This document shows, in pieces, positions 58,423 to 64,000 of a stretch of 64,000 bases of DNA. The notes beneath the pieces are model-generated. The model was not told the origin of the DNA and made no database searches. It saw only the letters and a program-made list of their open reading frames with translations. Made by a program: the position numbers and the translations under genes. Source of the stretch: Cycas panzhihuaensis (Eukaryota; Cycadophyta); contig CM041465.1 of the NCBI GenBank assembly GCA_023213395.1, positions 197,849,741-197,913,740 on the forward strand, written 5' to 3'. Numbering within the stretch: the stretch's first letter is position 1; every line of letters starts with the position of its first letter.

Positions 58423-59340
58423 ATAATTTAGTCTACAACTTATGCCATCTCAAACTAGTCAATAAGAGGGATAAACCTTTTAGTAGAGCATGGGTCATGG
58501 AAGGAACAACAATAGATAACAATAATAGAGAAATCAAGTTAGGAACTGAAACCAAGACAATGACATGAACTTTGAACAAGGAGGCCATGGTGGCTAATTC
58601 CTAGGTCAATAATTAGAACCTATATTTTGTAGCACTTTCTTCATATCATATTGACAACTTGTGGTTGATAGATTCTAATGCCACTCGCCATATAATTGGC
58701 ACTACAGAACTTGTCGATGATACCTCACCTGCTTATGTACAAACTATAACTTTTAGTGATGACTTAACATATGATATAGCTAAGATTAGGAAGGCTCCCA
58801 TAACCCTAAAGAATTTAGACATAAGACCTTGTTTCCCAACTATCGGGAATGGATACGGACAGGTCGACTCAAGTAAGCATAGGTATGCTTCTCCATTTTC
58901 GCTTTTATTATTTCTTTGTAAAGTTTGACAGAAGTATTGCCTCATTGCATGACTGCTTGCTTTATTTGTATGTTCACCTTGCATCCACTGCTTGATCATG
59001 CTGCTTGTCGTATTGTGAGCATATGACAACCCAATGGGACCGATCTTTCCATAAGGTAGGCATCCCCATGGCACTCTACAACCCTCCACGTGATCTCCAC
59101 ATCGCCTTAAGTCTCACTTGATTCGTATGACCCATTCATACCCTGACCTCGTGTACTTATCATGACATTTCTGGGACCTTTAGCCCTTGATACTACCTTT
59201 TGGCCCTATTCACATGCCTTCTGGACTATCCCTAGCCACCTGGATAAGAGGGCCAACCCCTCCCAGGCCTGTTACATTGGCCTCTAAGTCTCTTGGAACC
59301 TAGATTATTGCCATTCTGGCTTTCTGATCCCTTTCGTCAG

Positions 59341-59390
59341 AACTTAGCGATCGCAAAGTTTACAGATTATGAAGTTTATCATGGTGCGAC
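59341..59390. promoter_or_regulatory. Palindromic module of the A' LTR
   Basis: AACTTAGCGATCGCAAAGTT is an almost perfect palindrome with an 8 bp GCGATCGC core, followed by GAAGTTTATCATGGTGCG. About 120-170 bp upstream of the TATA box, as in A. Confidence 0.55.
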
Positions 59391-59512
59391 TATTGCAAGT
59401 TATTTTTTAAAACTGTTGTGACAATTCTCACTTTTTCTGTGTAATTGCCACATGGCCTCGCACCCAGCTTAGCCCTATTCACGCCCTATTCACTTGTTCA
59501 GAGCTAAGATGG

Positions 59513-59520
59513 TTATAAAT
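59513..59520 (+). promoter_or_regulatory. TATA box of the A' LTR
   Basis: TTATAAAT, about 680 bases into the LTR and conserved with A. Transcription would run right, into gag. Confidence 0.6.
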
Positions 59521-61593
59521 CTTAAAACCATCATTATTTTACCTCTCTTAGATCTCTTGGCTCTCTAACATTCTCTCCTACTGCTGCAATTTCTACTCTT
59601 CTCTTATGTCCTTTCACAAGTGTGCCTGCAAGCCTGCGTTTCCTGCTTCTCCATCCCAGGATTCCTTTGTAATGACTTCTCTCCGTGGTGGGAAGTTCCC
59701 CTCTAGGCACTCTCAAGCAAATTTTGTGTGGTTTTCTTCCAAATACGCCCCAACAAGTATCTCCTATGGCTACCTTTAGGGAATCCTCCTGCAAACCCTG
59801 CAGGGACTCTTCTTCTTCACTAGTTGTAGGGGCAAACCTACCCTGGACACAGCCCAGCAGGTACTGTAGGTCCTATTTTTAGAGTTTATTATGTATTATT
59901 TCCATATTAGACTCATTTCCAAGTGTATTTTCTTGTTTTCCTCTCGTTTGGCTGTAGTGAAAATTATTTCCTTTGAGTTTAGCCCTGTACCTTCAGATTT
60001 TTACCATTTCTTCGCTGGTTTTCCTTAAGAAAGCAGTGGGAGAAGGCCCAGAAAGGCTGGATGAAGGGAGTAAGGCGAGATCTATCCCACTCAGGCCTAC
60101 TCCCAAGAGCAACCCCCTTCCCGCCTTTCTTCTCATGCTCCATGCTTTCCTTGGGACAACTAGGAGAAGGTGGAGCTTAGGCCTGTGCTAGATTATCAGC
60201 ATGTGCAACCCTTACTGCACTGATTCCAGGCTTGCACGCCTCTCTTTTGGGCCCCCATAGTGCCCCTAACATTGCTTAGCACCACTTAAAGACCTTGGTC
60301 GAGGTTTGTATGTCAGATTACTTCCCATAGTAATTCTATTATCTTGACACCTCTCCAACACTTTGCTACACATATCTTCATGTTTGTTGGCTATTATAAG
60401 TTGCAATTTGTCCTTACCTTATTGTGATAAAAGGATGTGTGGAGAACCTAGTAGAGGGTTTCATCATCTTGAGGCTTCCCTTCCTTTTTTTCCTTGCTTG
60501 ATATGTGTGTTTGCTTGAGGGAAATTGGAGTTATTTGCAGCAGTAATTTCTCTAACTTGATATAATGTTTTAACATATACATCACATATACTTGCATATA
60601 TATATATAGCTCTTCTTGTAGCCCCTTCTTGGAAGGGATAAGCTCTTGTATGTGCAGGTTGATGTGGAATTTTCGTGAATAGAAAAGGCATCCAAAAATG
60701 AGTAAGCTTTACCCCCTTTTTTTTTTCCTTTGCTTTATTTGCTTTATTTTTGTTCTGCTTTCTTTTCATAAGGGGAAGGTAAGGAAGCTCTCGTCCTTCG
60801 CATCGATCTTGATCGTACATTCATCGGTTGGTGAGAGAGCATGCATTGTGCATAGGTGAGGTCTTATCTTGACTGCTACATCTCCCGGGTATACGCCATC
60901 TCTCTCTTCACCCCTCCATTTTCCTTCCTTGCTTTTATTTAAAATCTATGCTCTAGTTTAATAAATCACCTAAAAGTGAAAGGTTGATGATATTGGTTAC
61001 TTGCATTTGTATGTCATATATTTGTCCCATCTAGGAAAAGGACATAGTAGGAACCCCATTCCTCTTCCTCTTCTTATCCATCCAAACATACCATTAGATG
61101 CATTTTGTTTAGCTTTGTTTTCTTGCATGCATAATACTTATTCTTCTTTTCTCTTTTTCCCTTGAGTTGCTAAAAGGAGAATGTAGTTTTGGCCCCTTTT
61201 CCATTCTCTCTCTTGGTTCTATTTGCCTAGACCAAATAACCAAGGGAGACCTGATTACATCGTAGGCCTCGCCTTTCTCATCCACATTTGTTTTCCTTCA
61301 TCATAGGGAATCCTTGAGGATTCCTTGTCTTCCCTTCTGGCCATCCAAGGGTTGGGGGACCTTCCTCTCGAGACCATCCAGGCTACCCCCTGTATGCACT
61401 CTCTCTTATAGATTAAGGGCTACTTTAAGGTAGTTGGGTGCCATTCGTAGGTCCCGAACTCATACTTCAGCGTATAGGGCACCCTGTGTGGTGCTCTCTT
61501 TAATTATAGGTTCCCGCCCACACCATCAACATCAACTATTGGCTACTATCATTCCTATATAGCATAGTGGCTATCTTGTAGATGCGCATCCAC

Positions 61594-61614
61594 TGGTGAC
61601 CATACTAGGGACTT
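61594..61614 (+). other. Primer-binding site of element A'
   Basis: TGGTGACCATACTAGGGACT one base after the LTR end CCA. The best-preserved copy of this site in the window. Confidence 0.8.
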
Positions 61615-61792
61615 TCCAGTAAGGGAGATAGTTCATTTCCCTTCCTGTTGGTACTTCTACCTTTTAGTGGTCTTCTCCACTTATCTCTTTCATTGGGTAG
61701 CACCCAACACATACCTTACATTCCTTTTTTTTTTTCTTTTCTGACGTGTTGACAAGTTTTGTATGCAACGCTTCTCACGTAGCCTACATGGT

Positions 61793-64000
61793 ATGCTTCC
61801 ATTGTTAGAAGACCCTACATATCATCTTCTTTCATCATCGGATCCCGATTCAATAATGGAAGGATACCCTTCAGACTAGGCTTATCATACCTTTGCTTCG
61901 GGAGCTCATGAGTTCCCCACATCCATTCCAGGATCTACCCAAGAGGGTGACGATCCTATTTACTATCTGGGTGATCAACATCACCCACTTGATGCCCATC
62001 CCTCTACTCATAGAATAGAGGGTCTGTCTTCTCTTGAGATTCACCACCCAGTTGGTGATTCTTATGAGGAGCACCCTGAGGGGTCTACTTCGCTTGAGGT
62101 CCCATCTATCTCTTACGATCATGTGGATACCCCTCCTACCAACGTGGTTGAAGCCCTTAGCGAGTGCTTCCATGCTGCTTATCTTCAATCACGTCTTAGA
62201 TGGTTTGAAGATGTCTTGCGTGATGGGGCACCCTCCTCATCCATGCATGTCCCGCCATCTTCATCCGCATCTACACCTCCTACAACTAGAAACTCCTTTG
62301 TACTTACACATTCATCCCACTCTATCCTTACATCTACCTTAGGGACGTCTGCCACACTCCATACTTCTTATCATGGTCCTAGCTCTTCGGGACCCTCTCG
62401 TGGTATGTCTTTCTCCCAGCTTGGGGTTAGCATACCTTTTCCTAGTCAAGCCAATATACCACTTCCCAACATGGCGCATACATTTCCTAGTAGGCCTAGA
62501 GGCCCTACTAACACCCCTACTACTAGTCATGTGGGATCTACTCCCATGTATACTCAAATCCAACCTAATGGCCCTTCTCTTTACGTACCCCCTAGCTATA
62601 CTTCTCAGCCTTGGGGGCATAGTAAAGGGAACCATATTCTGACTTATAGGGTGGACCTGTTACATCCATATGGGGTTGCACCACCCAGAGGCAGCCCATA
62701 TGGACAAAACCCAGTTCCTCACCCTTCCTTTCCACCATCCTGCGTAGCTCCTTATGTTGCGCCTTTGCAAGGAAACCTAACTTCCTTTTAAAGCACTTAC
62801 CCTCAAGTCCCTTTTCAGTAGGGATATTTCCTCAAGGAGGGATGGGCCTACCACCCCCATTTGTTCCTTGTCTGTTACCTTCCATATCATTCGTCGATCC
62901 TATGGTCTAGGTGAGGGCACATCCCTTCATGGATTATAGATTGACATCCTTATCTGTTGAGGTGTTAAGAACCAATTTACCGCCTCATCCCCCTGAAGTT
63001 TCTAAGTTCGATGTAACTTTATAACAAGATCTGGCTAAGCACGCTCATAGTTTGTCTATGGCGTGCATAGACTACCAGGCCTATGACCATATACTAATGA
63101 AATTATTTCCACGTTTCCTATAAAGTGATTCCCTTAAATGGTTTTATCGCCTTCCTGCTCATTCCATTTTCTCGTTCCAACAACTTGTGGATGAATTCAT
63201 CAACTATTTTGATGTGGCTCATCCATTCGAAAGTGGAATGAAATCCCTTATTTTGCTTAAACAAGGTCACGATGAAATGAATCGTGACTTTGTACGATGA
63301 TTTCATGACATCCTCCATTCCACTAAGGCTACTTTGCCTAAGGAATTGAAGAGGGATCTCTTCGTTAATGCACTTTGCCTTGAAGTCCATGTGGAAGTCC
63401 TTAAGATGGGGGCGAGCACATGTGATTTTGCTATCATAAAGTGCTTAGCGCTTGAAGCTATTGACATCGAGGCTGGACTCAAGAAGCTTCTCAAGCCCTC
63501 ACAATGACATGAGGCACCACCCCAAACCAAAGAAACCAAACCACAACAATCCACTAGGTCTTCTTCTCATCTGACTGAGAAGACCTTAGACCCAGTCACT
63601 TCTGCCATACATTCATTCGAACATACGATGAAGGAACTTAAACTGTAAGCTTCTTCATCACCTACTTCCAACAAACAAATCCAATAAGCTACTCAAGCTG
63701 CTCTCCCTAAGGGTGGTAACACCCAATCCTCTCAAGCCAGGAAGCCAAATTCCTTACTTGAGAAGAAGTGGTATTCCGTTCATGGGGAGTGTTTCCATGA
63801 TAACTCACATTATAGGGCTCAACATCTTAAGGATGCCCCACAACATGACTCATCTCCTAAATGGGCCTTAAGGCCCAACCTTGACCAACTGGTCCACAAG
63901 GATCCATTCCCTAAGCATGGTGAGCGCGATCGTAATGCTCAACCCAAACATAACCAGAAACAGGGAAGATCTCTGAATTCCCGTCCTTCATGTGATAAAG
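61793..64000 (+). pseudogene. gag: Gag of element A' (truncated by the window end)
   Basis: Starts at ATG 61793 (MLPLLEDPTYHLLSSSDPD), as in A. The acidic first part has one stop at a TGG position (A has Trp there). A clean 222-codon frame follows (62123-62791): NVVEALSECFHAAYLQSRLR, then a Pro/Ser/Thr/Gly-rich stretch; it ends in a TAA where A keeps a CAA Gln. After a shift near 62820 the core follows: EVSKFDV, SLKWFYRLPAHSIFSFQQLV, INYFDVAHPFESGMKS, HDILHSTKATLPKELKRDLF, then WYSVHGECFHDNSHYRA and a basic segment up to the edge. A structural protein of the particle. This copy is better preserved than A and suits reconstruction of the domain layout. Confidence 0.82.

Larger units (their letters stand above)
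57341..58829 (+). pseudogene. Copia remnant F: Gag, zinc knuckle and start of protease
   Basis: Ty1/copia gag C-terminal block LIASIVNVLPNDYNSSISYL, TLKRLLLREEGILHHQ (57740-57890) matches the plant copia pattern (NGLPxxYxxFVxSL ... LLxxEE). A decayed CCHC knuckle CCGELRHVMFDYKKK is at 58050-58091. After the TRIM the protease-type segment follows: NLWLIDSNATRHIIG (58659-58705; usual WxxDSGAxxHM, catalytic Gly now Asn). The remnant ends at 58829, where the LTR of A' starts; the rest of pol is not seen. The frame at 57356-57568 is probably the gag N-terminal half. Several stops. Confidence 0.72.
58830..61592 (+). repeat. 5' LTR of element A' (A family, + strand)
   Basis: TGTTTCCCAACTATCGGG...GATGCGCATCCA, 2.76 kb: the reverse complement of A's LTRs over the whole length and nearly the same size. 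It contains the palindromic module (59341-59390, perfect GCGATCGC core), TATA box TTATAAAT at 59513-59520, TA-rich run at 60597-60607 and poly(T) at 60719-60727. It inserted into copia remnant F; the preceding GACCT may be the duplication. ORFs up to 118 codons within it are artefacts. Confidence 0.9.

Noticed and set aside
62339-62642. Overlapping ORFs on the - and third + frames in the A' gag
   Set aside because: Shadows of the Pro-rich gag frame.
1-64000. A host protein-coding gene or non-transposon system
   Set aside because: Every stretch with recognisable coding motifs belongs to a retrotransposon; the remaining ORFs are short, lack domains and overlap LTRs or microsatellites.

Overview
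This is plant nuclear repeat DNA. It is AT-rich and every coding segment I recognise belongs to an LTR retrotransposon: plant Ty3/gypsy (Tat/Ogre-like and a chromovirus-like type) and Ty1/copia. Primer-binding sites are of the plant tRNA-iMet type (TGGTATCAGAGC) or the Tat-like TGGTGACnATACTgGGGAC type. There is also a terminal-repeat miniature element (TRIM) and a likely tRNA-derived SINE. I see no host gene, tRNA, rRNA, CRISPR array or bacterial-style operon. A large-genome seed plant is the best guess; the species cannot be named.

Layout. 1.0-3.9 kb: decayed Ty3/gypsy copy that lost its RT. 3.9-5.6 kb and 19.1-36.3 kb: an old Tat-like element ('E', + strand), broken by three insertions. 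The first is a 13.4 kb Tat-like element with 2.75 kb LTRs ('A', - strand, 5627-19068, target-site duplication ATGGG); E's 5' LTR probably surrounds it. The second is a gag-only copia-like element (TR-GAG type, - strand, 22490-25787). The third is a 6.6 kb gypsy chromovirus-like element (+ strand, 27709-34349, duplication CCCAC), placed between E's RT and RNase H and carrying a probable SINE in its leader. 37.6-43.9 kb: LTRs and remnant of another Tat-like element ('B', - strand) plus half an A-family LTR. 43.9-50.0 kb: gypsy element 'C' with a truncated 5' LTR. 50.0-53.4 kb: 5'-truncated relative ('D') of the 27.7 kb element. 53.4-57.3 kb: no recognisable gene. 57.3-58.8 kb: copia gag/protease remnant ('F') carrying a 326 bp TRIM. 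58.8-64.0 kb: 5' LTR and gag of a second A-family copy (A', + strand), running off the window.

Nearly all genes are dead, mainly through substitutions of the C-to-T / G-to-A type (CAA, CAG, CGA and TGG turned into stops), as expected for methylated, silenced repeats. The most informative element is A. It keeps gag and protease and an archaeal-type RNase H, but I find no RT or integrase. On the opposite strand it carries a spliced plant-mobile-domain (PMD) ORF with its own TATA box. It is probably non-autonomous.

All boundaries were found by reading; identities were judged by eye, with no database search.
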